Below, piece after piece: positions 25,849 to 33,824 of a stretch of 56,285 nt of DNA. The notes under the pieces are model-generated. The model had not been told where the DNA came from. It made no database searches and was given only the letters and a program-made list of their open reading frames with translations. The DNA lies in NCBI RefSeq assembly GCF_003350375.1, contig NZ_QQAR01000002.1:358397-414681 (forward strand), given 5' to 3'. Every line of letters starts with the position of its first letter. The first letter of the stretch is position 1. Position numbers and translations under genes: made by a program. Source of the stretch: Flavobacterium sp. AG291. Its GTDB lineage: Bacteria > Bacteroidota > Bacteroidia > Flavobacteriales > Flavobacteriaceae.

Positions 25849-26566
25849 GCAGGTTTATTTTTAGTTTAGCAATATATACATCTTCCTCTACATAACGCTC
25901 AAGCTTAAAGCAGCCATTATATATAATTTTAAGACGTTGTTCTAATGTCGCTGTCCCTATTCCACTATGCTCTTTAAGAAATGTTGATTTAGGAGATATT
26001 TTATTAGATACCATCATAGAAAACTGACTATCCTTAAATTCGATAGCAACAGTTATAAAAGCATCTGGGCTTTGCAGATCGGCATGTTTAAAAGCATTTT
26101 CAATCAGATCAATGGATATTAAAGGCGCCAATATCTTTTGATCATATAATGCATCTGCTTCATCAATCTTTTTCTTCACCGTAATTGAGAAAAGAGGACT
26201 TATTTTAATCTTATTAATCTCTATTAGGTTAAATGCAAACTCAAGCTCTTCTCGTGGGCTCACAAAACGATTCTGACTTTCATAAAGAATATAGTCTAAA
26301 ACGTTTGAAAGCTTATCCATTGCAAAATACGTTTGATAAGCATGCGATTGTATCGAATTGAGTATATTCTTAAACAAATGCGGATTTAACTTTGCTTCAA
26401 GTGTTTGTAAATGCAAAGTATTCGTTTTATTTTCAAGTTCTACAAAACGTGTCTCTAAAACTTGTTTAACCTTTTCTGCTTTACGCATCCTCACAATAAT
26501 CCATATAAGCAGCACAAACAGCACCACAATAGTAATTGTAAGTATAACGTTTAAGGTAGTATACAT
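25817..26566 (-). CDS. Short LytS-type sensor histidine kinase
   Basis: This 249-residue kinase has a single N-terminal membrane helix (residues about 5-25), a coiled-coil linker (about 28-55), the His box LNPHLFKNILNSI (His 63), the N box IENAFKH and a final GIGTATLEQRL loop. It has no periplasmic domain, so it probably senses the membrane or the cytoplasm. It overlaps the response regulator gene by 32 bases. Confidence 0.9.
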   Translation of the reverse strand: MYTTLNVILTITIVVLFVLLIWIIVRMRKAEKVKQVLETRFVELENKTNTLHLQTLEAKLNPHLFKNILNSIQSHAYQTYFAMDKLSNVLDYILYESQNRFVSPREELEFAFNLIEINKIKISPLFSITVKKKIDEADALYDQKILAPLISIDLIENAFKHADLQSPDAFITVAIEFKDSQFSMMVSNKISPKSTFLKEHSGIGTATLEQRLKIIYNGCFKLERYVEEDVYIAKLKINLLEHKNKMLTT

Positions 26567-26611
26567 TTTATAAAAAAGTATTGAGAATTATGAACTGAAA
26601 AAACGCCAGTA

Positions 26612-26995
26612 TTATTCAAGGGGCTGCCCTTCTTCGGTCCAGGCATCAGTACCTCCACGTAACTCTACAATATGCTGAAAGCCATTAATTTTTAATAAGT
26701 CTACGGCTTCAGCACTTCGTCCGCCGGCTTTACAATACACATAAACGGTTTCATCTTTATCAAGCTTATTAATTCGCTCATTAAAATCCTTGTCGTACAA
26801 ATGTATATTAGTTGCTCCACTTATATGCCCTGCTTTGTATTCTTTTGGTGTACGAACATCAATAAGCTGACCTTTATCTTTAGCCATATGTTCAGTAAAT
26901 TGTTTTACAGAAACAAGTTCAACCCCTTTTTGCTGTTGTGCTTCACAGGAAACAAACATTCCAGCAAGCATTAAAATAAAAATCAGTTTTTTCAT
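26612..26995 (-). CDS. Rhodanese-like sulfurtransferase, exported lipoprotein
   Basis: This 127-residue protein has a signal peptide with a Cys at residue 17 (MFVSC), consistent with a lipoprotein. The single rhodanese domain has DVRTPKEY at 46-53 and the active-site loop CKAGGRSAE with catalytic Cys 88. The domain moves sulfur or reduces persulfides. The envelope location suggests a role in periplasmic thiol chemistry. It lies between a thioredoxin-like gene (44 bases upstream) and a LytTR two-component pair. Confidence 0.9.
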   Translation of the reverse strand: MKKLIFILMLAGMFVSCEAQQQKGVELVSVKQFTEHMAKDKGQLIDVRTPKEYKAGHISGATNIHLYDKDFNERINKLDKDETVYVYCKAGGRSAEAVDLLKINGFQHIVELRGGTDAWTEEGQPLE

Positions 26996-27039
26996 TACAT
27001 AAAAGTTTATGTAAAAATAAGTGTTTTACCTTATAATAT

Positions 27040-27558
27040 TTACTTCTTTATTACAAACGTTTCCCTTATTACTGCAAGTTGTTTATCAGTAAGCTTAGAT
27101 GTTTTTTTAAGTTTAGCAGTAAATTCAGTTACTTCATCCGGACTTGAAGGACAACCTAAGTTTTCAAGATTTGCATTAAATGAGTCGGTAAGCAGATTAC
27201 CTTTTGCATCTAAAATCACCCAAAAAGGCAAGCCTGCCTGCTCTCCTTTAAATTTCTTTAAAAGCTCTTCTCCTCCTGGGTTTTCTAAATTTTTAGTCTT
27301 TGGTGATTCTTTTACATCCAGATGCACCAATACATAATTATTTGTAAAAAGCTTTTCGGTAGAAGCAGCTTTCATATTATTATCCATTTTTTTACACCAC
27401 CCACACCATGAGGCATGAAACATTACAAACACTTTCTTATTGTCTTTGGATGCCTGAGCATATGCCTGTTTCATTAATACAGAAGCTTCTTCCTGAGCAT
27501 TGACGGTAAAAAAACTAACAATCAAACACAAACCGGAAAAAATTAATCTTAACTTCAT
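27040..27558 (-). CDS. Exported thioredoxin-fold protein (DUF255/Thioredoxin_7 type)
   Basis: This 172-residue precursor has a signal peptide ending near VNAQE (about 22). The active site CGWC (Cys 52 and Cys 55 in FHASWCGWCKKMD) and the cis-Pro loop GLPFWVILD are intact. Aromatic residues around CGWC resemble the thioredoxin-like proteins of Bacteroidota that act in the periplasm. It is probably cotranscribed with the rhodanese lipoprotein, so the pair is likely to handle disulfides or persulfides in the envelope. Confidence 0.9.
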   Translation of the reverse strand: MKLRLIFSGLCLIVSFFTVNAQEEASVLMKQAYAQASKDNKKVFVMFHASWCGWCKKMDNNMKAASTEKLFTNNYVLVHLDVKESPKTKNLENPGGEELLKKFKGEQAGLPFWVILDAKGNLLTDSFNANLENLGCPSSPDEVTEFTAKLKKTSKLTDKQLAVIRETFVIKK

Positions 27559-27724
27559 TTTTGAATAATTTTAAGAAAATAAATTTGACGTTGCAATTTA
27601 AGAATTTACTTATACAAATTATCCTGTTTAAATGAAGAATTGCGGAAAAACCGTAATTAATATTTAAGCAAAAATGCTTATTTTGCAGCTAGAATGCCCC
27701 CTCCACTAAACAATACGATTTATT

Positions 27725-28156
27725 ATGAAAATGCACAGGGATATACTTGTTATAGAAGATGATGAAGATGACAGGGAGATATTGGAAGAAATTTTCAGAG
27801 ATTTGGGATATAAAAACAATATCATATTTTTCTCTGACAGTACCGAAGCTCTTAAATATATCAGAAAACCCGAAGTTAACCCTTTTATAATTATATCCGA
27901 TATCAATATGCCTAAACTTGGAGGCTTTGAGTTAAGGGACATGATACTTGAAGAAGAAGTTTTAGCAGATAAAGACATTCCATATATATTTATTTCTAAC
28001 GCTCAGGACGAGTATTCCATTAAACAAGCCAACAAACTTTTCATACAGGGCTATATTCAAAAAACTAACGACTATAATCGCTATAAAGAAAAAATAAAAA
28101 ATCTTATTGATTTCTGGAAAGAAAACATCAATACCTTTTCCTCTAAAAAACAATAG
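27725..28156 (+). CDS. Single-domain response regulator (CheY/Rcp1-like)
   Basis: This 143-residue receiver has no output domain. The acidic pocket is EDDEDD (11-16), the phosphoacceptor Asp is at 59 (IISDINMP), and the Ser/Thr and Lys positions are seen in FISNAQD and YIQKTND. It belongs to the single-receiver type often found with phytochrome or hybrid kinases, but no kinase is nearby. It is a stand-alone gene. Confidence 0.9.
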   Translation: MKMHRDILVIEDDEDDREILEEIFRDLGYKNNIIFFSDSTEALKYIRKPEVNPFIIISDINMPKLGGFELRDMILEEEVLADKDIPYIFISNAQDEYSIKQANKLFIQGYIQKTNDYNRYKEKIKNLIDFWKENINTFSSKKQ

Positions 28157-28210
28157 TCAAATTCTCACACTAAATAGCATTGGTAAATTTAGAGTATGCT
28201 GCATATTCTT

Positions 28211-28218
28211 TATATTTG
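28211..28218 (+). promoter_or_regulatory. Candidate promoter of the exported esterase gene
   Basis: TATATTTG lies 18 bases upstream of the ATG. A TTTA at 28188-28191 is 19 bases upstream, one mismatch from TTTG. Confidence 0.45.
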
Positions 28219-28235
28219 GATAAATACTATTTACC

Positions 28236-29048
28236 ATGAAACACTTTTTGATAGCACTGCTTATCACTTCATTTGGTGCTTTCGCACAAAAAACTGACTA
28301 CATAACAAAATCTAACATCAGGTATTACCCTGAAAACATTTATAAAGGAGATAGCCATGCCTCCGAGCGATGTGTATTAGATATTTACTGCCCAAATGAT
28401 GCAAAAAATTTTGCAACCATTATTTGGTTTCACGGTGGAGGGCTAACTGAATGGCATAAAGAAATTCCCGACGACTTAAAAGATAAAGGATATTGTATTA
28501 TTGGTGTTGGTTATAGACTGAGTCCTAACGTAAAAGCTGTAAATTGCATTGAAGATAGTGCAGCAGCAATTGCCTGGGTTTTCAATAACATTGAAAAATA
28601 TGGTGGCAATGCAAACAAAATATTCATTTCCGGACATTCAGCCGGCGGATATTTAGCCATGATGAGTGTTCTTGATAAAAAATATCTTGCCAAACATAAT
28701 ATTGACGCTAACAAAGTAGCCGGACTTATTCCTTTTAGCGGGCAATGCATAACACACTTTACCGTCAGAAAAGAAAAAGGCATTAAGGATACTCAACCGT
28801 TAGTGGACGAGATGGCTCCTCTTTATCATGTACGCGGAGACGCCCCACCTCTACTCCTGATTACGGGTGACAGAGAACTTGAACTACTGGGACGTTATGA
28901 AGAGAATGCTTTTATGGCTCGTGCCATGAAACTAAACGGACATAAAGAAACCAAATTAATGGAACTAGATGGTTACGGGCATAATATGGCTTACCCCGCC
29001 TATCCATTATTATTAAATGAAGTAAAGAGGATTCTGGAGAAGAAGTAA
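28236..29048 (+). CDS. Exported alpha/beta hydrolase (esterase, BD-FAE-like)
   Basis: This 270-residue protein has a signal peptide of about 18 residues. The oxyanion HGGG at 66-69, GHSAGG with nucleophile Ser 135, an Asp in ITGDRE and a His in GYGHNM complete the triad. It belongs to the carboxylesterase/BD-FAE group that removes acyl or feruloyl esters. The substrate is unknown. It is monocistronic, followed by a terminator shared with sucC. Confidence 0.87.
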   Translation: MKHFLIALLITSFGAFAQKTDYITKSNIRYYPENIYKGDSHASERCVLDIYCPNDAKNFATIIWFHGGGLTEWHKEIPDDLKDKGYCIIGVGYRLSPNVKAVNCIEDSAAAIAWVFNNIEKYGGNANKIFISGHSAGGYLAMMSVLDKKYLAKHNIDANKVAGLIPFSGQCITHFTVRKEKGIKDTQPLVDEMAPLYHVRGDAPPLLLITGDRELELLGRYEENAFMARAMKLNGHKETKLMELDGYGHNMAYPAYPLLLNEVKRILEKK

Positions 29049-29110
29049 TCAGTTTGCAATTCTGTCATTATAACCGCATACTGCCACGGAAAAAATGATT
29101 AAAACATAAC

Positions 29111-29140
29111 AAAAAACCACGCTTAGAGCGTGGTTTTATT
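29111..29140. terminator. Bidirectional intrinsic terminator
   Basis: The arms AAACCACGCT (29114-29123) and AGCGTGGTTT (29127-29136) have a 3-base loop, with A on the left and T on the right. Confidence 0.85.
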
Positions 29141-29161
29141 ATATAGGATATTTTGTATCTA

Positions 29162-30355
29162 CTAGCTAAGTGCAGCTTTAACCTGATCTGCAGCTTCCTG
29201 GAACAATGTAGCAGAAAGGATTGGCATACCAGAGTTATCGATAAGTTCTTTAGCGATATCAGCATTAGTACCCTGAAGACGCACAATGATAGGCACTTTA
29301 ATAGAGTCACCCATATTTTTGTAAGCATCAACAACACCCTGAGCAACACGGTCACAACGAACGATACCACCAAAGATGTTAATAAGGATAGCTTTTACGT
29401 TTGGATCTTTAAGGATAATACGGAAAGCTGTTTCAACACGTTTAGCATCAGCAGTACCACCTACGTCAAGGAAGTTTGCCGGCTCAAAACCTGCATATTT
29501 AATAAGGTCCATAGTTGCCATAGCAAGACCAGCACCGTTTACCATACAACCAACCGTACCGTCAAGGTCAACATAGTTAAGGCCAACTTCTTTAGCCTCA
29601 ACCTCGATTGGATTCTCCTCACGGATATCACGCATATCAGCGTATTTCTTTTGTCTGTAAAGTGCATTGTCATCAAGAACAACTTTAGCATCTACAGCAA
29701 GGATTTTATCATCAGATGTTTTTAACACTGGGTTGATCTCAAACATAGAAGCATCGCTGTCAATGTATGCATTGTAAAGAGCAGCAACGAAAGCAGTCAT
29801 TTCTTTGAAGGCATTTCCGCTAAGACCTAAATTGAAAGCAATTCTTCTTGCCTGGAAGCCCTGAAGGCCTACAGCAGGATCAATCTCTTCTGTAAAGATA
29901 AGGTGTGGAGTGTGCTCAGCAACCTCTTCGATATCCATACCACCTTCGGTAGAATACATAATCATGTTACGGCCACGTCCTCTGTTCAATAGAACAGACA
30001 TATAGAATTCTGAAGTTTCACTTTCTCCCGGGTAGTATACATCCTCAGCGATAAGTACTTTGTGTACTCTTTTACCTGTAGGTGGAGTTTGAGGAGTAAT
30101 AAGGTCCATACCTATTATTTGTCCTGCGATCTCTTCTACTTGCTGAAGGTTTTTAGCAAGCTTAACGCCTCCGCCTTTTCCACGGCCACCTGCGTGTATC
30201 TGTGCTTTAACAACATGCCATGAAGTTCCTGTTTCTGCAGTTAGCTGTTTTGCAGCTGCTACCGCTTCAGCAGGACTGTTAGCAACGATACCACGCTGAA
30301 CGCGTACACCATGGCCGGCTAGTATTTCTTTTCCCTGATATTCGTGTAAATTCAT
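29162..30355 (-). CDS. sucC: Succinate-CoA ligase (ADP-forming) subunit beta
   Basis: With the ATG at 30355 the protein has 397 residues, the normal length. The start gives the conserved MNLHEYQGKEILAGHGV, and the upstream in-frame extension is rejected because a -7 box lies at 30387-30394. ATP-grasp features are clear: HAGGRGKGGGVKLA, the metal site MFEINPV and the CoA-ligase phosphohistidine-loop GGIVRCDRVAQG. It catalyses the substrate-level phosphorylation step of the TCA cycle as a partner of SucD, which is not in the window. Confidence 0.97.
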   Translation of the reverse strand: MNLHEYQGKEILAGHGVRVQRGIVANSPAEAVAAAKQLTAETGTSWHVVKAQIHAGGRGKGGGVKLAKNLQQVEEIAGQIIGMDLITPQTPPTGKRVHKVLIAEDVYYPGESETSEFYMSVLLNRGRGRNMIMYSTEGGMDIEEVAEHTPHLIFTEEIDPAVGLQGFQARRIAFNLGLSGNAFKEMTAFVAALYNAYIDSDASMFEINPVLKTSDDKILAVDAKVVLDDNALYRQKKYADMRDIREENPIEVEAKEVGLNYVDLDGTVGCMVNGAGLAMATMDLIKYAGFEPANFLDVGGTADAKRVETAFRIILKDPNVKAILINIFGGIVRCDRVAQGVVDAYKNMGDSIKVPIIVRLQGTNADIAKELIDNSGMPILSATLFQEAADQVKAALS

Positions 30356-30386
30356 AAGTATTGCATTTATCTTATTAAAAGTGGAA

Positions 30387-30394
30387 CAAAAATA
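30387..30394 (-). promoter_or_regulatory. Candidate -7 box of sucC
   Basis: The minus strand reads TATTTTTG, 31 bases upstream of the ATG at 30355. No -33 match is at the usual distance. Confidence 0.4.
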
Positions 30395-30646
30395 GCAAAA
30401 TACATCCAACGACCATAAGTATTTTTAATTTTTTCTCCATTGGACAATTTCTATTAATTTCTATTCCTATAATAAAGGTATTTATACAGCTAACCAGTAC
30501 TGAAATCACATTGCATTTTTTAGGCCGCTTATTATTTTTTGTTATTAAATTACTAACATTTGTTAAAATTTACCTAACTTAACGCAACCATTTACAATGT
30601 TTGCCATCTTTTCTTTAGAAGATAGACAATCAGATAATTTAATGCT

Positions 30647-31066
30647 ATGAAAAAAATATTACCTTTTTTATTACTCACTGCATTACTTACAACAGCTTGC
30701 AATGATGATAACGCAAATAGTACCTTGATTACTCCTGAAGGTATATCAGGTAAATGGAATCTTGTAAATCAGAGAGGTGGATTTCAGGGACATTCACTTG
30801 ACTTTGAAAACGGCGAGGTTGTATGGACATTCAACTCTGAAGATGAAATTGTCGCCATTGAAAATAACTCTGATGGAACTGATGGTATAAATTTCCCAAC
30901 AGCTATATACAATTATAGTATGGTAACAAATGAAGTTTCACCTGAATCTTGTGATAAAACCCTCAATATTGAGGCTGTAGATCTTGGATGTATAAATATA
31001 GAAGGCAACATTATGACAATAACTCCGGTAGGAGCAGATATGTATACTCTTACTTTTAAACGATAA
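30647..31066 (+). CDS. Lipocalin-like small lipoprotein
   Basis: This 139-residue precursor has a lipobox LTTAC (Cys about 18). The mature part begins ISGKWNLVNQRGGFQGHSLDF split at Gly-Gly, and continues with VVWTFNSEDEIVAI and a C-terminal MYTLTFKR. This is the strand pattern of the lipocalin-like (DUF4923-type) lipoproteins of Bacteroidota. The ligand is unknown. It is a paralogue of the frameshifted gene at 31308. The 291 bases before it hold the sucC promoter region and nothing else I recognise. Confidence 0.8.
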   Translation: MKKILPFLLLTALLTTACNDDNANSTLITPEGISGKWNLVNQRGGFQGHSLDFENGEVVWTFNSEDEIVAIENNSDGTDGINFPTAIYNYSMVTNEVSPESCDKTLNIEAVDLGCINIEGNIMTITPVGADMYTLTFKR

Positions 31067-31108
31067 TTTATTAACTAAACTGATAACTAACCATAAACTC
31101 TTATATCC

Positions 31109-31189
31109 ATGAAAACAATTCTCTGCTTAGTAACCACCATAGCCCTAACCCTGATTTATTTAGGAAAACGAAGAAAATCAAGTATCTGA
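31109..31189 (+). CDS. Possible 26-residue single-helix peptide
   Basis: The ATG at 31109 opens a 26-codon frame that reads as a hydrophobic helix followed by GKRRKSS. It sits between two lipoprotein paralogues and just before a terminator. It could be a small membrane peptide, or a leftover signal peptide. No ribosome-binding sequence is visible. Coding status is uncertain. Confidence 0.25.
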   Translation: MKTILCLVTTIALTLIYLGKRRKSSI

Positions 31190-31228
31190 TTTGAAATAAA
31201 ACTTTTAATTGCTATTACTTCTGTATTT

Positions 31229-31287
31229 TCCGGACTTAAACCATAAGTCAAGCCGCATTGCTTATAGATAAAGTCCGGATTTTTTTT
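31229..31287 (+). terminator. Long-hairpin intrinsic terminator
   Basis: The arms TCCGGACTT (31229-31237) and AAGTCCGGA (31271-31279) are perfect, with an inner ATAAG/CTTAT pair and eight T after. It closes the first lipocalin-like transcript. Confidence 0.7.
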
Positions 31288-31307
31288 AAATAAAACTACA
31301 AATTGCC

Positions 31308-31737
31308 ATGAAAAGACTATTACTCCCTTTAATGTCATTGCTCCTTTTCAGTTTAAGTGGCTGTAATAATGAAGATGACAGAAAAGCAATTGATCCACTG
31401 CTTCATCAATGGACACTCATTAAGGTCGGTGGTGGTTTTACCGGTACAGATTATACTTTTGAAGAAGGAGTAATTCGATGGAGATTTAAAGCCGATGTTC
31501 GGTTTTGATAACTACAATAATACTGATGAAAATAAACCTGACGCATTAGACTCAGGTAACTACCAATTTTTAGTAAAAGATAATACTGCACAAATTGAAT
31601 ATTGTCCTAAATCAATGGAGGTAAATGAGTATACATTCTTTTGCTATACTATCGACTCTAACGGTCAGCTGTTGCTCGACGACTCCCCTATTGATGGCCT
31701 GAAATATACCTCCGTAAGAGCTGACCTAATTCCATAA
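31308..31737 (+). pseudogene. Lipocalin-like lipoprotein paralogue with a +1 frameshift
   Basis: The first frame (31308) reads a lipoprotein signal (LSGC) and then HQWTLIKVGGGFTGTDYTFEEGV split at Gly-Gly, matching the intact paralogue. It hits TGA at 31506. The second frame, read from about 31495 to 31737, continues with the remaining strands (NYQFLVKDN, then YTFFCYTID, then GLKYTSVRA). Removing one T from TTTT at 31503-31506 joins the frames as A-D-V-R-F-D-N-Y and gives a 142-residue protein, close to the 139 of the paralogue. It may be a real mutation, a phase-variable tract or a sequencing error. Confidence 0.8.
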
Positions 31738-31787
31738 CACTAGTAAACACTAGGTTTTCTGTGATTTGAAATCGAAATAGTTTTTTA

Positions 31788-31819
31788 TTTTGTTATATTT
31801 ATAACTTTTTGTTATATTT
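31788..31819. repeat. Short direct repeat upstream of lysA
   Basis: TTTTGTTATATTT occurs at 31788-31800 and again at 31807-31819. AT-rich direct repeats of this length can bind regulators, but chance is not excluded in such AT-rich DNA. Confidence 0.35.
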
Positions 31820-31863
31820 TGTTAATGTTCTGTTGTTTACTTTTTTAAGTACCATACTATCAG

Positions 31864-31871
31864 TATTTTTG
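31864..31871 (+). promoter_or_regulatory. Candidate -7 box of lysA
   Basis: TATTTTTG lies 26 bases upstream of the ATG. No clear -33 match. Confidence 0.4.
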
Positions 31872-31896
31872 TATTCTAATTAAGTGATTAACGAAG

Positions 31897-33141
31897 ATGG
31901 ACACTAAACAATTACTGCAACTTGCAGAAGAATTCGGGAGCCCGCTATATGTGTATGATGCGGAGAAAATACAATCTCAGTATTTAAGGTTGGAAAAAGC
32001 CTTTTCAAAGGTAAATCATCTAAGAATAAACTATGCTGTAAAGGCATTATCAAATATATCTGTACTTAAGCTATTAAAACAAATGGGATCCGGTCTGGAT
32101 ACCGTATCAATTCAGGAAGTGCAGCTTGGTCTGCTTGCAGGTTACTCACCTGAAATGATCATATATACCCCTAATGGTGTATCTATGGAAGAAATTGAAG
32201 AAGTAGCTGCCCTTGGTGTACAGATAAATATAGATAACCTTTCTATACTGGAGCAATTTGGAGCCAAGCATCCAAAAACTCCTGTATGTATCCGTATAAA
32301 CCCTCACGTAATGGCGGGTGGAAACAGCAACATATCAGTAGGTCATATCGATAGTAAATTTGGTATTTCTATCCACCAGATGCCTCACCTGTTACGTATC
32401 GTTCAAAATACAGGCATGCACATAAACGGTATACACATGCATACCGGATCTGATATCCTTGACATTGAGGTATTCCTTTATGCTGCCGAAATATTATTTG
32501 AAGCTGCGCGTAACTTTAAAGAACTTGAGTTCCTTGATTTTGGAAGCGGCTTTAAAGTACCTTATAAAAAAGACGACATACAGACTGATGTTGAAGAACT
32601 TGGTAAAAAATTAGGAAAACGCTTCAACGCATTTTGCGAAGAATATGGCCGTGACCTTACCCTGACATTCGAGCCTGGTAAATTCCTTGTTAGTGAAGCA
32701 GGTGTTTTCCTGGCCAAAGTAAATGTGGTAAAACAAACAACATCTACAGTATTTGCAGGTATCGACAGTGGTTTTAACCACCTTATCCGCCCTATGTTCT
32801 ATGGTTCACACCACAATATTGACAATATTTCAAATCCGAAAGGAAAAGACCGTTTCTATTCAGTAGTAGGTTATATATGTGAAACAGATACTTTTGGAAG
32901 CAACAGAAAAATTGCTGAAATAAAAGAAGGTGATATCCTTTGTTTCCGTAATGCAGGGGCTTACTGTTTCTCTATGAGCAGTAATTATAACTCACGTGTT
33001 CGCCCGGCAGAAATTCTTTGGTATCAGGGTAAAGGCCATGTTATCAGAGAGCGTGAAACCTTTGAAGACATTATACGTAATCAGGTAATCATTGATTTTG
33101 AAGAAAAAAAAACTGAAAACAAAGAAGCTGTAATTGCATAA
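31897..33141 (+). CDS. lysA: Diaminopimelate decarboxylase
   Basis: This 414-residue fold-type III PLP enzyme has the Schiff-base Lys 49 in NYAVKALSN, HMHTGSDI in the barrel, the EPGKFLV loop, and the CETDTFG and GAYCFSMSSNYNS motifs of the second half, where Cys and Tyr complete the site across the dimer. It removes CO2 from meso-diaminopimelate to make lysine. It is a single-gene unit with its own terminator. Confidence 0.96.
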   Translation: MDTKQLLQLAEEFGSPLYVYDAEKIQSQYLRLEKAFSKVNHLRINYAVKALSNISVLKLLKQMGSGLDTVSIQEVQLGLLAGYSPEMIIYTPNGVSMEEIEEVAALGVQINIDNLSILEQFGAKHPKTPVCIRINPHVMAGGNSNISVGHIDSKFGISIHQMPHLLRIVQNTGMHINGIHMHTGSDILDIEVFLYAAEILFEAARNFKELEFLDFGSGFKVPYKKDDIQTDVEELGKKLGKRFNAFCEEYGRDLTLTFEPGKFLVSEAGVFLAKVNVVKQTTSTVFAGIDSGFNHLIRPMFYGSHHNIDNISNPKGKDRFYSVVGYICETDTFGSNRKIAEIKEGDILCFRNAGAYCFSMSSNYNSRVRPAEILWYQGKGHVIRERETFEDIIRNQVIIDFEEKKTENKEAVIA

Positions 33142-33162
33142 AGCTTACTGAAAACTATATTT

Positions 33163-33188
33163 AAAACCGCGCTGAAAAGTGCGGTTTT
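33163..33188. terminator. Intrinsic terminator after lysA
   Basis: The arms AAAACCGC (33163-33170) and GCGGTTTT (33181-33188) are followed by T; the convergent minus-strand gene ends at 33190. Confidence 0.8.
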
Positions 33189-33189
33189 T

Positions 33190-33681
33190 TTATTTATTAC
33201 CAATAACCTCATATATGCTTTTGGCTTCTTTAAGTTTTTCCAGAGAAATATTGTTTACTTTTTGCTTAGTGAAGTCCGAACCATAAAATACATTAACAAT
33301 CTCGTAGCCAAAATTTTTAACTAAATCTAAAGTCTGATCTTGTTCATATCCTTTAGTAGTAAAATAGTATCCTTTTTTATCTTCCGTACATAACATAAAT
33401 GAATAATCACTGACAAAAACCCTTTCAAATAAAGGCAATTCTTTAAGATCAGGACAAGTATTGTCTTTTAAAGTAAGTAATAACTGTGATTTACTATCAA
33501 CATAAACATTAAATTCATTTGCAAGGTTTACCCAATATACTGGCTTTGCTTTTAGAAATTTATAACTATGCTCTGTCCCCGGAGCATAAATCCCATTCAT
33601 AGGAACCGTATCCTGTGCAAAAATCATACTTGAGGAAAATGATAGAAAAAATAAAACGAAGAATAAATTTATTGTTTTCAT
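33190..33681 (-). CDS. Exported protein of unknown function
   Basis: With the ATG at 33681 the precursor has 163 residues. The longer frame to 33723 would swallow the -7 box at 33711-33718. A signal peptide covers about 22 residues (ends MIFAQ). The mature part has two Cys and a mix of charged and aromatic residues, with a GYEIVNVFYG turn near the end. I do not recognise a family. Confidence 0.8.
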   Translation of the reverse strand: MKTINLFFVLFFLSFSSSMIFAQDTVPMNGIYAPGTEHSYKFLKAKPVYWVNLANEFNVYVDSKSQLLLTLKDNTCPDLKELPLFERVFVSDYSFMLCTEDKKGYYFTTKGYEQDQTLDLVKNFGYEIVNVFYGSDFTKQKVNNISLEKLKEAKSIYEVIGNK

Positions 33682-33710
33682 AATTAAATAGTTGGTTACC
33701 CAAATATAGA

Positions 33711-33718
33711 TATTTTCT
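33711..33718 (-). promoter_or_regulatory. Candidate -7 box of the exported protein gene
   Basis: The minus strand reads TATATTTG, 29 bases upstream of the ATG at 33681 and inside the longer alternative frame. Confidence 0.45.
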
Positions 33719-33797
33719 TTCAATTACATTTAAACGAACACACCAATCCATAACAGTTAAATAATATACATCAAAACCGCATTATAGTTTACTTTGT

Positions 33798-33805
33798 TAA
33801 CTTTG
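33798..33805 (+). promoter_or_regulatory. Candidate -7 box of the alkaline phosphatase gene
   Basis: TAACTTTG lies 20 bases upstream of the ATG at 33825. No good -33 match. Confidence 0.45.
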
Positions 33806-33824
33806 GCTTTCTAATTAATTTACA

